In this document: positions 27,333 through 36,387 of the stretch, piece after piece
How positions within the stretch are numbered: the first letter of the stretch is position 1
Layout of the letters: every line of letters starts with the position of its first letter
DNA from: Flavobacteriales bacterium
GTDB taxonomy: Bacteria > Bacteroidota > Bacteroidia > Flavobacteriales_F > PHOS-HE28
Direction of reading: 5' to 3'
Assembly: GCA_016719225.1 (NCBI GenBank)
Contig: JADKAN010000002.1
Location: forward strand, 744,001 to 808,000
Length of the DNA stretch: 64,000 nt
Notes under the pieces: generated by a model
What the model was told of the DNA's origin: nothing
What the model saw: only the letters and a program-made list of their open reading frames with translations
The model's database searches: none
Position numbers and translations under genes: made by a program

Positions 27333-27408
27333 GCGATGCTGAACCAAAGCCACCCGCAATGGCGAGCTTCGCGTTAGAGCTTTGACACGATAGCATCAAT
27401 AGAACGCT

Positions 27409-28215
27409 ATGAAAGACCTAAGTGGAAAGATCGTATTGATCACAGGTGGAGCCTCCGGCATTGGCAAGATCATGGCCCGTCTCATGCTGGAACGCAAAGC
27501 CAAGGTGGTGATCTGGGATATTGATAGAGCAAGCATTGATGCAACGATCTCCGAGTTCTCCAACCAAGGAGCCATCGCCGGCTTCAAGGTGGATGTTTCC
27601 AATGCTGATCAGGTGCAAGAAGGCGCTGAAAGGGTTCAAAAGGAAGTAGGCGTGGTGGATGTAGTGATCAACAGCGCCGGGATCGTAGTGGGTAAATTCT
27701 TCAGTGACCACAGTGCCAAGGACATTGCGCATACCCTGAACATCAACGTAGCTGGATCCATGTTTGTCGCGAAAGCGTTCCTCGATGGAATGCTGGCTCA
27801 AAATTCCGGGCACATATGCAATATCGCCTCCTCCGGAGGGCTGATCTCAAATCCGAAGATGTCGGTGTATGCAGCAAGTAAATGGGCCGTGATCGGCTGG
27901 TCGGACAGCCTGCGTTTGGAAATGAAGCAGATGAAGAAGGACGTGCACGTCACCACCATCATGCCGTACTACATCCATACCGGCATGTTCGAGGGCGTGC
28001 GGTCCCGGATCCCCATTCTCGAACCCGAGGCAGCGTCGCTAACGATCGTAAAAGCCATTGAGCGGAATAAAACGATGGTGACCATTCCCGGCTATATCTA
28101 TCGGGTGACACGCTTCGGCCAAGCACTGATGCCAGTGGCTGTTTTTGATTGGTTCGCTGGCAGTGTCCTGGGGATCTATAGGACGATGGAGCATTTCGTT
28201 GGTCGGAAGAAGTAG
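27409..28215 (+). CDS. Short-chain dehydrogenase/reductase (SDR)
   Basis: 268 aa classical SDR. The NAD(P)-binding motif is TGGASGIG (residues 12-19), followed by the NSAG motif, the catalytic Ser in NIASSGG, and YAASK with Tyr154 and Lys158. Asp after the second strand (VVIWDID) suggests NAD(H) preference. The C-terminus (GYIYRVTRFGQALMPVAVFDW) is hydrophobic, as in membrane-associated SDR16C/retinol-dehydrogenase-like members. The substrate is unknown; a lipid or hydrophobic alcohol is an inference. Confidence 0.92.
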   Translation: MKDLSGKIVLITGGASGIGKIMARLMLERKAKVVIWDIDRASIDATISEFSNQGAIAGFKVDVSNADQVQEGAERVQKEVGVVDVVINSAGIVVGKFFSDHSAKDIAHTLNINVAGSMFVAKAFLDGMLAQNSGHICNIASSGGLISNPKMSVYAASKWAVIGWSDSLRLEMKQMKKDVHVTTIMPYYIHTGMFEGVRSRIPILEPEAASLTIVKAIERNKTMVTIPGYIYRVTRFGQALMPVAVFDWFAGSVLGIYRTMEHFVGRKK

Positions 28216-28309
28216 GCCTTCCAGCATCTGTCCGTCCTTGAAGTGCAAGGGTGGAAGTGGGCCTTTGACACAATCCCGAATACGACCTCACATCCGTACT
28301 TTTCGCGGC

Positions 28310-28897
28310 ATGATGAAGAGCATCGTCGTTTTCTGCGGTTCCAGTTCAGGTAACGATCCCGAATTCCAAATCCTCGCCAAGGAGTTGGGAAATGCGATCG
28401 CATCGCGAGAGGCGCGCCTGATCTATGGCGGAGCCAAAGTCGGTCTGATGGGCTGCATAGCGGATGAAGTGCTGGCAAAAGGCGCTGATGTCATCGGCAT
28501 CCTTCCGCGCTTCCTATCGATAAAGGAAGTGGCGCACGAGCACTTGACAGAGCTTCTCATCGTGGAGAACATGCACGAGCGGAAGACCAGGATGTTCGAA
28601 CTGGGTGATGCGTTCATTGCGCTTCCCGGAGGATTCGGCACTCTGGAGGAACTGTTTGAGGTGGTGACCTGGGCGCAGCTCGGACTTCATCAAAAGCCGA
28701 TCGGGGTGTTGAACGTTGGCGGTTTCTATGACCCGTTATTGGCACAACTCGATCACATGGTACTCAACGGATTGCTGAAACAGGGGAACCGCGATATGAT
28801 CATGATCGATAGCACCGTGGACGGTCTGTTGGCGAAGATGGAGGCCTATCAACCTATCTCGGCGAAGAAGTGGATCTCGGACCTGGATCAAGTTTGA
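28310..28897 (+). CDS. LOG family protein (nucleotide 5'-monophosphate phosphoribohydrolase type)
   Basis: 195 aa from ATG 28310; a second ATG follows directly at 28313. Rossmann-like fold of the TIGR00730 family. The start VVFCGSSSG, the GGAKVGLMG loop and the signature PGGFGTLEE are all present. Family members cleave the N-glycosidic bond of cytokinin riboside or other nucleoside 5'-monophosphates; in most bacteria the natural substrate is unclear. The frame is open upstream, but family similarity begins here. TACTTTTC, one mismatch from the -7 consensus, ends 5 bases before the ATG. Confidence 0.92.
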   Translation: MMKSIVVFCGSSSGNDPEFQILAKELGNAIASREARLIYGGAKVGLMGCIADEVLAKGADVIGILPRFLSIKEVAHEHLTELLIVENMHERKTRMFELGDAFIALPGGFGTLEELFEVVTWAQLGLHQKPIGVLNVGGFYDPLLAQLDHMVLNGLLKQGNRDMIMIDSTVDGLLAKMEAYQPISAKKWISDLDQV

Positions 28898-28965
28898 ACC
28901 ACCTTCGTATAGAACAACGTCATAGGTGATATGAACCGGTCATTGGTACAGCTGGATGCATAGGG

Positions 28966-29928
28966 CTACTGATCAGCTGAACTATACCAAGCCACGCGCC
29001 CGGTACCCTTGCATTCGATCGTTCCGGACGCAACCCCTTTCGCCAGATCCCGGCTGGCAGTAGCTGGTGAAAGCTCAGGGAATGCCCTTCGGTAATCCTT
29101 GCGGGTAAAGTGATGCAGGTTTTTGCCCAACAGGAAGGTGGATAGCCGATCGGGAGCGTTGAGTATGGGACGCTCGCGGGACAACAATTCGTGCAAGGCT
29201 TCATCGATCCGCTCCAACATATAGGTGATGAAACCGCCGCAATCCTCCTGCCGATCAGCATGTTCCAATGCGGCGTAATAGCCGGTGCGGCTACGCTGGA
29301 TAAAGCCTTCCAAAGGGAGGTATGCGAACACGGGCCATTGACGTAGCAAAAGCAGTTTCTGCCAGAGGCGTGCAATGCGGCCGTTGCCGGCGGTGAAGGG
29401 GCGTATGTGGACCAAGCCGTAATGCAGCACACAGCTGGAAATGAGCAGCGGCCCTTCATCGTTATCGGCGAAATGCAGCAATTGCTCCACTTGGCTGGAA
29501 ATGTTCCTACCGGTGGCTTTACGGCTGCCCGGTCGGTTACCATAGATGATCTCCAGGTCGCCGGTGCGGTAGCGGCCCGGCTCCAAGGCCAGGCCGTGCA
29601 TCAGTTCACCGTGTGCGTGGCGGAGGTCTTGGCTCAGGAATGGGTTCAACGTGGGCAGCAGGTCATACAGGCGCATGGTATTGAGCACCTCCAGCTCGGC
29701 CGCATTCGAACCTTCAGTGGTGTTGCCCAGCAGCAGTTGAGCGATGGTTGCGCGGTCCAAGGGATTGTCCTCCAAGGCAAGTGTGGCGTGGATGGTGCTG
29801 GCACGGTGGGCACGGCGTAGCAGGGGGGACGGATGGTGTAAGTGGGCGGCATGAACCTCGCCTATGCGTTCGGAAACGGAGGCCAGCAACGAAAGTGTAC
29901 GGGGTGAAAGACTGTAGACAGGAACCAT
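28966..29928 (-). CDS. Second Fic-domain protein, catalytic His replaced by Arg
   Basis: 320 aa from ATG 29928; a TTG four codons upstream is less likely. The N-terminal helix has an inhibitory-type segment (ATLALEDNPL). The Fic core is HIRPFTAGNGRIAR (residues 174-187). GNGR and the final Arg are present, but the residue before PF is Arg176 (CGC) instead of His, and the usual Asp/Glu after F-x is Ala180. The following RLWQKLLLL and YYAALEHAD segments fit the large class of stand-alone Fic proteins, and a winged helix ends the protein. AMP transfer is therefore doubtful. A -7 box TACCTTTG lies 22 bases upstream. No antitoxin gene is adjacent. Confidence 0.88.
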   Translation of the reverse strand: MVPVYSLSPRTLSLLASVSERIGEVHAAHLHHPSPLLRRAHRASTIHATLALEDNPLDRATIAQLLLGNTTEGSNAAELEVLNTMRLYDLLPTLNPFLSQDLRHAHGELMHGLALEPGRYRTGDLEIIYGNRPGSRKATGRNISSQVEQLLHFADNDEGPLLISSCVLHYGLVHIRPFTAGNGRIARLWQKLLLLRQWPVFAYLPLEGFIQRSRTGYYAALEHADRQEDCGGFITYMLERIDEALHELLSRERPILNAPDRLSTFLLGKNLHHFTRKDYRRAFPELSPATASRDLAKGVASGTIECKGTGRVAWYSSADQ

Positions 29929-29950
29929 TGATAATGTCAAATGATGCTAT

Positions 29951-29958
29951 CAAAGGTA
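29951..29958 (-). promoter_or_regulatory. -7 box of the second fic gene
   Basis: Minus-strand TACCTTTG, 22 bases before ATG 29928. No TTG at the -33 distance. Confidence 0.5.
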
Positions 29959-30133
29959 CATTGTAAAGAAATACGGGTGGTGCCGCATTGGAGGCCCCTA
30001 ACCATTCTTACGTGGGCATATTGTATTCCTGAATGCCGGATCCACAGTGACTTGCGTGCTGTTTGGAAGGTTCGCGAGCAACCCTGTTAGGAGCACTTGA
30101 TCGGGCAGCGGAAAAGATTTATGTACACAGCAG

Positions 30134-30163
30134 TTGGTTGGTAAGTGCATTCTGTTACTTTTG
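30134..30163 (+). promoter_or_regulatory. Promoter of the ribosomal super-operon
   Basis: TTG at 30134-30136, exactly 19 bases, TACTTTTG at 30156-30163. This repeats the spacing of the tRNA-Gly promoter and leaves a leader of about 60 bases before rpsL. No other consensus promoter was found until the terminator after rplQ. Confidence 0.8.
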
Positions 30164-30229
30164 CAGCCCCAAAATCGCCGGGGGAAGAGGAGTATAACAG
30201 GCGAACGACCACGGAAGAACAGGAACTTC

Positions 30230-30631
30230 ATGCCAACGATCCAACAGTTGATCCGCAAAGGCCGCAAGACGCCGACTTACAAGAGCAAGTCAGTGGCCTT
30301 GACGCAATGCCCACAGCGTCGCGGCGTATGCACCAAGGTATACACCACTACGCCAAAGAAGCCGAACTCGGCCCTCCGCAAGGTGGCCAAAGTGCGCCTG
30401 AGCAACAAAATGGAGGTGATCGCCTACATCGGTGGTGAAGGCCATAACCTGCAGGAGCACAGCATCGTGCTGGTACGCGGCGGCAGGGTGAAGGACCTCC
30501 CAGGCGTTAAGTACCACATCGTGCGCGGCGTATTGGATACCAGTGGTGTGGAAGGCCGCAACCAGCGTCGTAGCAAATACGGCACCAAGCGCAAAAAGGC
30601 GGGTGCAGCCGCACCGGCCAAGAAGAAGTAA
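30230..30631 (+). CDS. rpsL: Ribosomal protein S12
   Basis: 133 aa from ATG 30230 (MPTIQQLIRKGR). Conserved decoding-centre loops TTPKKPNSALRK (Lys43/Lys44 region) and GRVKDLPGVKYH are unchanged, so no streptomycin-resistance substitution is apparent. Extra Lys/Ala-rich C-terminus (KKAGAAAPAKKK). It is the first gene of the str-S10-spc-alpha cluster, and rpsG follows 35 bases later. Confidence 0.98.
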   Translation: MPTIQQLIRKGRKTPTYKSKSVALTQCPQRRGVCTKVYTTTPKKPNSALRKVAKVRLSNKMEVIAYIGGEGHNLQEHSIVLVRGGRVKDLPGVKYHIVRGVLDTSGVEGRNQRRSKYGTKRKKAGAAAPAKKK

Positions 30632-30666
30632 GAGCGTCCGTAGGAACAGAAAGACGAAATTGAACG

Positions 30667-31131
30667 ATGCGTAAGAAAGCAGCCAAGCACACCACGCTCC
30701 CCGATCCCCGGTTCGGCGATGTTACGGTGACCAAGTTCGTGAACAACTTGATGTACGACGGCAAGAAGAGCAAGTCCTTCGACATCTTCTACAGCGCCAT
30801 TGACATGGTTGCTGAGAAGACCGGCGAGGATGGCCTGGAGATCTTCCGCAAGGCCATCGTGAACGTGACCCCCCAAGTGGAGGTCCGCAGCCGTCGTGTA
30901 GGCGGAGCCAACTTCCAGATCCCACAGCCCGTGCGCGACAGCCGCAAAGTGAGCTTGGCGATGAAGTGGCTTATCAGTTACAGCCGCAAGCGCAACGAGC
31001 GCAGCATGGAGCAAAAGCTCGCCAATGAGATCATGGCCGCCGCCAAGGAAGAAGGCGCGGCTTTCAAGAAGAAAGAGGAAGTGCATAAGATGGCCGAGGC
31101 CAACAAGGCATTCAGCCACTTCCGCTTCTAA
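30667..31131 (+). CDS. rpsG: Ribosomal protein S7
   Basis: 154 aa, full length. The helical core includes KFVNNLMYDGKKS, PQVEVRSRRVGGANFQIP and a C-terminal KMAEANKAFSHFRF. It nucleates assembly of the 30S head and contacts the E-site tRNA. It lies between rpsL and fusA, 17 bases before the latter. Confidence 0.98.
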   Translation: MRKKAAKHTTLPDPRFGDVTVTKFVNNLMYDGKKSKSFDIFYSAIDMVAEKTGEDGLEIFRKAIVNVTPQVEVRSRRVGGANFQIPQPVRDSRKVSLAMKWLISYSRKRNERSMEQKLANEIMAAAKEEGAAFKKKEEVHKMAEANKAFSHFRF

Positions 31132-31148
31132 GCCAACAGGAACAGAAC

Positions 31149-33254
31149 ATGTCACGCGACCTTCATTTTACGCGCAACATCGGCATCATGGCCCACATTG
31201 ATGCCGGCAAGACGACCACGTCGGAGCGTATTCTTTTTTACACCGGCCTCACCCACAAGCTGGGCGAAGTGCATGATGGCGCCGCCACCATGGACTGGAT
31301 GGCCCAGGAGCAGGAGCGTGGCATTACCATTACTTCCGCAGCTACCACGACCGCTTGGAAATACCGCGGCGACACCTACAAGATCAACCTGATCGATACA
31401 CCGGGTCACGTGGACTTTACCGTTGAGGTGGAACGCAGCCTTCGTGTGCTTGATGGTGCCGTGGCACTATTCTGTGCTGTGGGAGGTGTGGAGCCCCAGA
31501 GCGAGACTGTTTGGCGTCAGGCGAACAAATACAAGGTTCCACGCATCGGTTTCGTCAACAAGATGGACCGTAGCGGAGCCGACTTCTTCAATGTGGTGAA
31601 GCAGATCCGGTCCCGTTTGGGTGCGAATCCGGTTCCCTTGCAAGTCCCTATTGGAGCTGAGGCGGGTTTCAAGGGTGTTGTTGATCTCGTGAACAACCAC
31701 GGTATGGTGTGGAACGAGGCCGACAATGGCATGACCTGGACGGAAGTTCCCATCCCCGAGGATCTGAAGGAAACGGTGAAGGAGTGGCGCGACAACTTGA
31801 TCGAGGCCGTTGCTGAGAGCGACGACAAGCTGATGGAGAAGTACTTCGCAGATCCGGACAGCTTGACGGAAGCGGAGATCATGAACGCTATCCGCATCAG
31901 CACGATCAACATGAGCATTACGCCGATCCTCTGCGGATCAGCGTTCAAGAATAAGGGCGTCCAGACCATGCTCGACGCGGTGATGGCGTACCTGCCCAGC
32001 CCGATGGATCTCGAAGCCGTTGTCGGCACCGACCCTGATACGGGAGAGGAATTGCTGCGGAAACCCAGCGTTACCGAGCCGATGGCATCCTTGGCCTTCA
32101 AGATCGCTACCGACCCCTTCGTGGGCCGCTTGGCCTTCTTCCGCTGCTATAGCGGTAAGGTTGATGCCGGTAGCTATGTGCAAAACATGCGCACCGGAAG
32201 GAAGGAACGCATCAGCCGCATCTTCCAGATGCACTCGAACAAGCAGAATCCTGTGGACGTCATCGAGGCTGGTGATATCGGAGCTGCTGTTGGTTTCAAG
32301 GACATCCGCACCGGCGACACCCTCTGCGATGAGAACAACCAGATCATCCTCGAGAGCATGAGCTTCCCCGAGCCGGTGATCGGTATCGCTATCGAACCCA
32401 AGACCCAGGCCGACCTTGATAAGATGGGACAGGCATTGGCCAAATTGGCCGAGGAAGATCCGACCTTCAAGGTGAATTCCGATGAGGAGACAGGCCAGAC
32501 CGTTATCAACGGTATGGGCGAACTTCACTTGGAGATCCTTGTGGACCGCATGAAGCGCGAGTTCAAGGTGGAGCTAAATCAAGGTGCCCCCCAGGTGAAA
32601 TACAAGGAGGCTATCACCGGAACGGTGGAGCACCGCGAACTGTACAAGAAGCAGACCGGTGGCCGAGGCAAGTTCGCTGACATCCACGTACGCATCGAGC
32701 CACAGACGGACCCCGCCAAGATCGGATTGGAGTTCATCGATGGTATCAAGGGAGGTTCCATCCCCAAGGAATTCATCCCCTCCGTGCAGAAAGGCTTTGC
32801 GGCCTCGTTGCAGAACGGTGTGTTGGCAGGGTTCCCTATCGAAAGCATGAAGGTGACCTTGTACGACGGAAGCTTCCACAACGTGGATTCCGACGCACTC
32901 AGCTTTGAGATCGCGGCTAAGAGCGCCTTCCGTTCGGCAGTGCCTAAAGCCAAGCCGATCCTGTTGGAGCCGATCATGAAGATCGAGGTGATCACTCCTG
33001 AAGAGAACATGGGAGACATCGTAGGCGACCTCAACCGTCGTCGTGGACAGATCCAGGGCATGGAAGATCGCAGCGGTGCGAAGGCCATCAAAGGCATCGT
33101 TCCCTTGAGCGAGATGTTCGGCTACGTCACATCGTTGCGTACACTCAGCTCTGGCCGTGCCAGCAGCACCATGGAGTTCAGCCACTACGAGCAAGCTCCT
33201 AACAACATCACCGAAGCCGTTCTGGCGAAGGTTCGCGGTAAAGTTTCAGCATAA
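31149..33254 (+). CDS. fusA: Translation elongation factor G
   Basis: 701 aa. The GTPase motifs are AHIDAGKTT (G1, near residue 16), RGITITSAA (switch region), DTPGH (G3) and NKMD (G4). Domains II-V follow, with the domain IV tip region (HRELYKKQTGGRGKFADI) and the C-terminal PLSEMFGYVTSLRTLSSGRAS. It catalyses translocation, and ribosome recycling with RRF. Bacteria often have several paralogues; this copy lies in the str operon and is the canonical one. tuf does not follow; rpsJ comes next. Confidence 0.98.
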   Translation: MSRDLHFTRNIGIMAHIDAGKTTTSERILFYTGLTHKLGEVHDGAATMDWMAQEQERGITITSAATTTAWKYRGDTYKINLIDTPGHVDFTVEVERSLRVLDGAVALFCAVGGVEPQSETVWRQANKYKVPRIGFVNKMDRSGADFFNVVKQIRSRLGANPVPLQVPIGAEAGFKGVVDLVNNHGMVWNEADNGMTWTEVPIPEDLKETVKEWRDNLIEAVAESDDKLMEKYFADPDSLTEAEIMNAIRISTINMSITPILCGSAFKNKGVQTMLDAVMAYLPSPMDLEAVVGTDPDTGEELLRKPSVTEPMASLAFKIATDPFVGRLAFFRCYSGKVDAGSYVQNMRTGRKERISRIFQMHSNKQNPVDVIEAGDIGAAVGFKDIRTGDTLCDENNQIILESMSFPEPVIGIAIEPKTQADLDKMGQALAKLAEEDPTFKVNSDEETGQTVINGMGELHLEILVDRMKREFKVELNQGAPQVKYKEAITGTVEHRELYKKQTGGRGKFADIHVRIEPQTDPAKIGLEFIDGIKGGSIPKEFIPSVQKGFAASLQNGVLAGFPIESMKVTLYDGSFHNVDSDALSFEIAAKSAFRSAVPKAKPILLEPIMKIEVITPEENMGDIVGDLNRRRGQIQGMEDRSGAKAIKGIVPLSEMFGYVTSLRTLSSGRASSTMEFSHYEQAPNNITEAVLAKVRGKVSA

Positions 33255-33274
33255 GCAGACCCCCACAACAGGCG

Positions 33275-33580
33275 ATGACCCAAAAGATCCGGATCAAACT
33301 GCGCTCCTACGACCACAGCCTCGTGGACAAAAGCGCCGAGAAGATCGTGAAGACGGTAAAGAGCACGGGTGCCGTGGTAAGCGGACCCATTCCCTTGCCA
33401 ACGCACAAGCGCATTTTCACCGTGCTGCGTAGCCCGCACGTGAACAAGAAGGCACGCGAGCAGTTCCAACTGTGCAGCTACAAGCGCCTGATGGACATCT
33501 ACAGCAGCAGCAGCAAGACCATTGATGCGCTGATGAAATTGGAATTGCCCAGCGGTGTGGACGTGGAGATCAAGGTCTGA
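33275..33580 (+). CDS. rpsJ: Ribosomal protein S10
   Basis: 101 aa. Conserved core KIRIKLRSYDHSLVD, the extended loop GPIPLPTHKRIFTVLRSPHVNKK and the terminal SGVDVEIKV. It is a 30S head protein and the NusE antitermination partner. The following 91-base gap to rplC holds the first of the cluster's GC-rich hairpins. Confidence 0.97.
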   Translation: MTQKIRIKLRSYDHSLVDKSAEKIVKTVKSTGAVVSGPIPLPTHKRIFTVLRSPHVNKKAREQFQLCSYKRLMDIYSSSSKTIDALMKLELPSGVDVEIKV

Positions 33581-33595
33581 TAGTAAAGAAGCAAT

Positions 33596-33615
33596 GGGCT
33601 GGAGATCTCCCGCCC
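33596..33615 (+). promoter_or_regulatory. Hairpin in the rplC leader
   Basis: Near-perfect inverted repeat GGGC-T-GGAGA/TCTCC-C-GCCC, followed by CAAGAAC and an A-rich stretch before ATG 33672. One of seven similar gap leaders in the cluster. Confidence 0.45.
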
Positions 33616-33671
33616 CAAGAACACGGTAAGAGGAAGGGCGGTACAGGTATCGCCGCAACAAAAAAAGAGAG

Positions 33672-34289
33672 ATGAGCGGACTGATCGGAAGGAAAATAGG
33701 GATGACCAGCCTCTTTGACGAGGCAGGTAATCTACTGGGCTGCACCGTGGTGGAAGCTGGCCCTTGCGTAGTGAGCCAGGTGAAGACCAAGGAAAAGGAC
33801 GGCTACAGCGCCATTCAATTGGCATTTGGTGAGCGCAAGGAAAAGAGCGCACCTGCAGCAGCGATCGGCCACTTCAAAAAGGCCGGTACCACCCCGAAGG
33901 TGAAGACGCATGAGTTCAAGGAATTCACGGAAGAGCTGAAGCTTGGTGATACCGTAAGCAGCGACATGTTCGTTGAAGGCGGTTTCGTTACCGTTACCTC
34001 GGCCAGCAAGGGCAAGGGCTTCCAAGGTGTTGTTAAACGCCACGGTTTCAGCGGTGTGGGCGAAGGCACACACGGCCAACACGATCGTAGCCGCGCACCG
34101 GGTTCATTGGGTGGTTCGTCCTATCCTGCACGCGTGTTCAAAGGTCTGCGCATGGCGGGTCGCATGGGTGGTAACCAGATCACAACGGAGAACCTCCGGA
34201 TAGTGAAGATCGACAAAGAGAAGAACCTCATGGTCCTCCACGGCGCGGTACCCGGCCCGAAAGGAGCTACGATAATCATCTGGGCGTAA
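33672..34289 (+). CDS. rplC: Ribosomal protein L3
   Basis: 205 aa. It starts MSGLIGRKIGMTSLF and has the peptidyl-transferase-proximal loop region GEGTHGQHDRSRAPGSLGG and the closing VPGPKGATIIIWA. It is an early 50S assembly protein. A larger than usual upstream gap (91 bases) with hairpins suggests post-transcriptional control of the S10 segment from here. Confidence 0.97.
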   Translation: MSGLIGRKIGMTSLFDEAGNLLGCTVVEAGPCVVSQVKTKEKDGYSAIQLAFGERKEKSAPAAAIGHFKKAGTTPKVKTHEFKEFTEELKLGDTVSSDMFVEGGFVTVTSASKGKGFQGVVKRHGFSGVGEGTHGQHDRSRAPGSLGGSSYPARVFKGLRMAGRMGGNQITTENLRIVKIDKEKNLMVLHGAVPGPKGATIIIWA

Positions 34290-34324
34290 GGGCGCGAGGT
34301 GTTGCACCCCAACGATAAAAGAAA

Positions 34325-34954
34325 ATGGAACTAGAGATCCACAGCGCGGACGGCAAGTCCACCGGCAAAAAGGCCAAGCTCAACCCGGCGGTGTTCGGGA
34401 TCGAGCCGAACGACCATGCCATTTGGCTGGACGTGAAGCAGCATTTGGCCAACCGTCGCCAAGGTACCAGCAAGACCTTGGAGAAGAGCGAAGTTAGCGG
34501 CAGCACGAAGAAGCTGCACCGTCAGAAAGGCACCGGCGGAGCCCGTAAGGGATCCATCAAGAGCCCACTGTATAAAGGCGGTGCCCGCGTATTCGGCCCC
34601 AAGCCCCGCGACTACCACTTCAAACTGAACAAGAAGGTGAAGGACCTTGCCCGACGCAGCGCATTGACGCACAAGGCCGGAGCCAACCTCATCTCCGTTT
34701 TGGACAGCACTGGTATGGAGGCCACCAAGACCAAGGCATACGCCGCCATGTTCAAGGCCTTCGGGCTGGAGGGCCGCAAGACGCTGTTGGTGCTTGCGCA
34801 GAAGAACGACAATGTGCTGTTGGGTACCCGCAACCTGCAAGGCGCCCGTGTGGTGCTTGCGAACGATGTGAATACCTACGACATCATGAATGCCAACCGG
34901 GTACTGATCGCGGCAGACGCGATCGCTCCGCTGGAAACCACTTTGACCAAGTAA
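34325..34954 (+). CDS. rplD: Ribosomal protein L4
   Basis: 209 aa. The extended tunnel loop is conserved (STKKLHRQKGTGGARKG...GGARVFGPKPRDY), lining the exit tunnel constriction. In E. coli L4 represses the S10 operon; whether this holds here is unknown. The 35-base leader has a small GGTG-TTG-CACC hairpin followed by CCAACGATAAAAGAAA. Confidence 0.96.
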   Translation: MELEIHSADGKSTGKKAKLNPAVFGIEPNDHAIWLDVKQHLANRRQGTSKTLEKSEVSGSTKKLHRQKGTGGARKGSIKSPLYKGGARVFGPKPRDYHFKLNKKVKDLARRSALTHKAGANLISVLDSTGMEATKTKAYAAMFKAFGLEGRKTLLVLAQKNDNVLLGTRNLQGARVVLANDVNTYDIMNANRVLIAADAIAPLETTLTK

Positions 34955-34957
34955 GCC

Positions 34958-35248
34958 ATGGCCATTTTGATCCGTCCCCTCATCACCGAGAAGATGACCG
35001 CCCAAAGCGAAAAGGAAGGGCGCTACGGCTTCGTGGTGGACCGCAAAAGCAACAAGGTGGAGATCCGCGCTGCCGTTGAAAAGGAATTCAACGTGAAGGT
35101 GATCGGTATTCGCACCATGATCGTACGCGGTAAGAAGCGCACGCGCTACACCAAGAGCAACATTCTGAAAGGGGCCACGAGCACCTGGAAGAAGGCCATC
35201 GTAACACTGGAGAAGGGCGAGAACATCGACTTCTACAGCAACCTCTGA
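34958..35248 (+). CDS. rplW: Ribosomal protein L23
   Basis: 96 aa. ILIRPLITEKMT opening and the KKRTRYTKSN / STWKKAIVTL segments are typical. It sits at the tunnel exit and docks trigger factor and SRP. Its ATG lies 3 bases after the rplD stop, so translation is probably coupled. Confidence 0.96.
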   Translation: MAILIRPLITEKMTAQSEKEGRYGFVVDRKSNKVEIRAAVEKEFNVKVIGIRTMIVRGKKRTRYTKSNILKGATSTWKKAIVTLEKGENIDFYSNL

Positions 35249-35267
35249 CCCCGGAACACCAAGAAAA

Positions 35268-36104
35268 ATGGGCATCCGTAAAATGAACCCCGTCACCGCC
35301 GGTACCCGGCACAAGGTGGCGCTCGACTTCTCGGAGATCACCGCAAGCAAGCCTGAGGCGAGCCTGTTGCGTGGTCGCGCGAACAAATCCGGTGGCCGTA
35401 ACGGTTCCGGTAAGATGACCATGCGCTACATCGGCGGTGGGCATAAAAAGGTGTATCGCGCAGTCGATACCAAGCGCGACAAGGCGAACATCCCCGGCTT
35501 GATCAAGACCATCGAGTACGATCCTAACCGCAGCGCCCGCATCGCATTGGTGCAATACCCTGACGGTGAGAAGCGATACATGCTCGCACCTGCCGGCCTG
35601 AAAGTGGGCCAAGTGGTGGTGAGTGGCAAAGGTGCTCCTCCCGAGGTTGGCAATGCCTTGCCATTGAGCGACATTCCCTTGGGCACCTTGGTGCACAATG
35701 TGGAACTACAGCCCGGCAAAGGCGGTTCCTTCGCACGCAGTGCAGGCACGTTCGCCCAGCTGAACGCCCGCGAAGGCCGTTATGCAACACTGAAGATGCC
35801 GAGTGGTGAAGTGCGCATGGTCCTTGTGAGCTGCATGGCCACCGTGGGCACCGTGGGTAATGCCGAGCACATGCTGCAACGCAGTGGTAAGGCCGGTCGC
35901 ACCCGCTGGCAGGGCCGTCGTCCACGCGTACGTCCTGTGGTCATGAACCCTGTCGATCACCCAATGGGTGGTGGTGAAGGTCGTGCATCCGGCGGACATC
36001 CCCGGAGCCGTAAGGGTCTCTTGGCCAAAGGCAAAAAGACACGCGCACCGAAGCGTATTTCCAACAAGTTCATTATTCAGCGGGCCAACCACAAAAAGGC
36101 CTGA
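35268..36104 (+). CDS. rplB: Ribosomal protein L2
   Basis: 278 aa. Conserved RNA-binding N-domain and the C-terminal segment with NPVDHPMGGGEGRASGGHPRS, which carries the essential His near the peptidyl-transferase centre. Needed for subunit association. Normal length. Confidence 0.98.
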   Translation: MGIRKMNPVTAGTRHKVALDFSEITASKPEASLLRGRANKSGGRNGSGKMTMRYIGGGHKKVYRAVDTKRDKANIPGLIKTIEYDPNRSARIALVQYPDGEKRYMLAPAGLKVGQVVVSGKGAPPEVGNALPLSDIPLGTLVHNVELQPGKGGSFARSAGTFAQLNAREGRYATLKMPSGEVRMVLVSCMATVGTVGNAEHMLQRSGKAGRTRWQGRRPRVRPVVMNPVDHPMGGGEGRASGGHPRSRKGLLAKGKKTRAPKRISNKFIIQRANHKKA

Positions 36105-36116
36105 ACCCGATAACCG

Positions 36117-36386
36117 ATGAGCCGTTCACTAAAGAAACCCCCGTTCGTCCACTACAAGTTGGCGAAACGCGTCACGGACATGCTGAAGTCCGGGAAGAAG
36201 ACCGTACTGAAGACCTGGTCACGTGCCAGCACCATCACCCCGGAATTCGTAGGCATGACCTTCGCCGTCCACAACGGCAACAAGTTCATCCCTGTGTATG
36301 TCACGGAGAACATGGTGGGCCACAAGTTCGGTGAATTCGCACCGACCCGCACATTCCGCGGCCACGCGGGCAACAACCGTAAGTAA
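36117..36386 (+). CDS. rpsS: Ribosomal protein S19
   Basis: 89 aa. SRSLKKPPFVHYKL start, TWSRASTITPEFVGMTFAVHNG core and GEFAPTRTFRGH end are diagnostic. It forms a head complex with S13. rplV begins 1 base after its stop. Confidence 0.97.
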   Translation: MSRSLKKPPFVHYKLAKRVTDMLKSGKKTVLKTWSRASTITPEFVGMTFAVHNGNKFIPVYVTENMVGHKFGEFAPTRTFRGHAGNNRK

Positions 36387-36387
36387 C

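Noticed and set aside
29929..29940. TTG start adding four residues to the second Fic protein
   Set aside because: ATG 29928 is available and keeps a normal distance to the -7 box.
34331..35422. 363-codon minus-strand frame opposite rplD-rplW-rplB
   Set aside because: Shadow of ribosomal genes.
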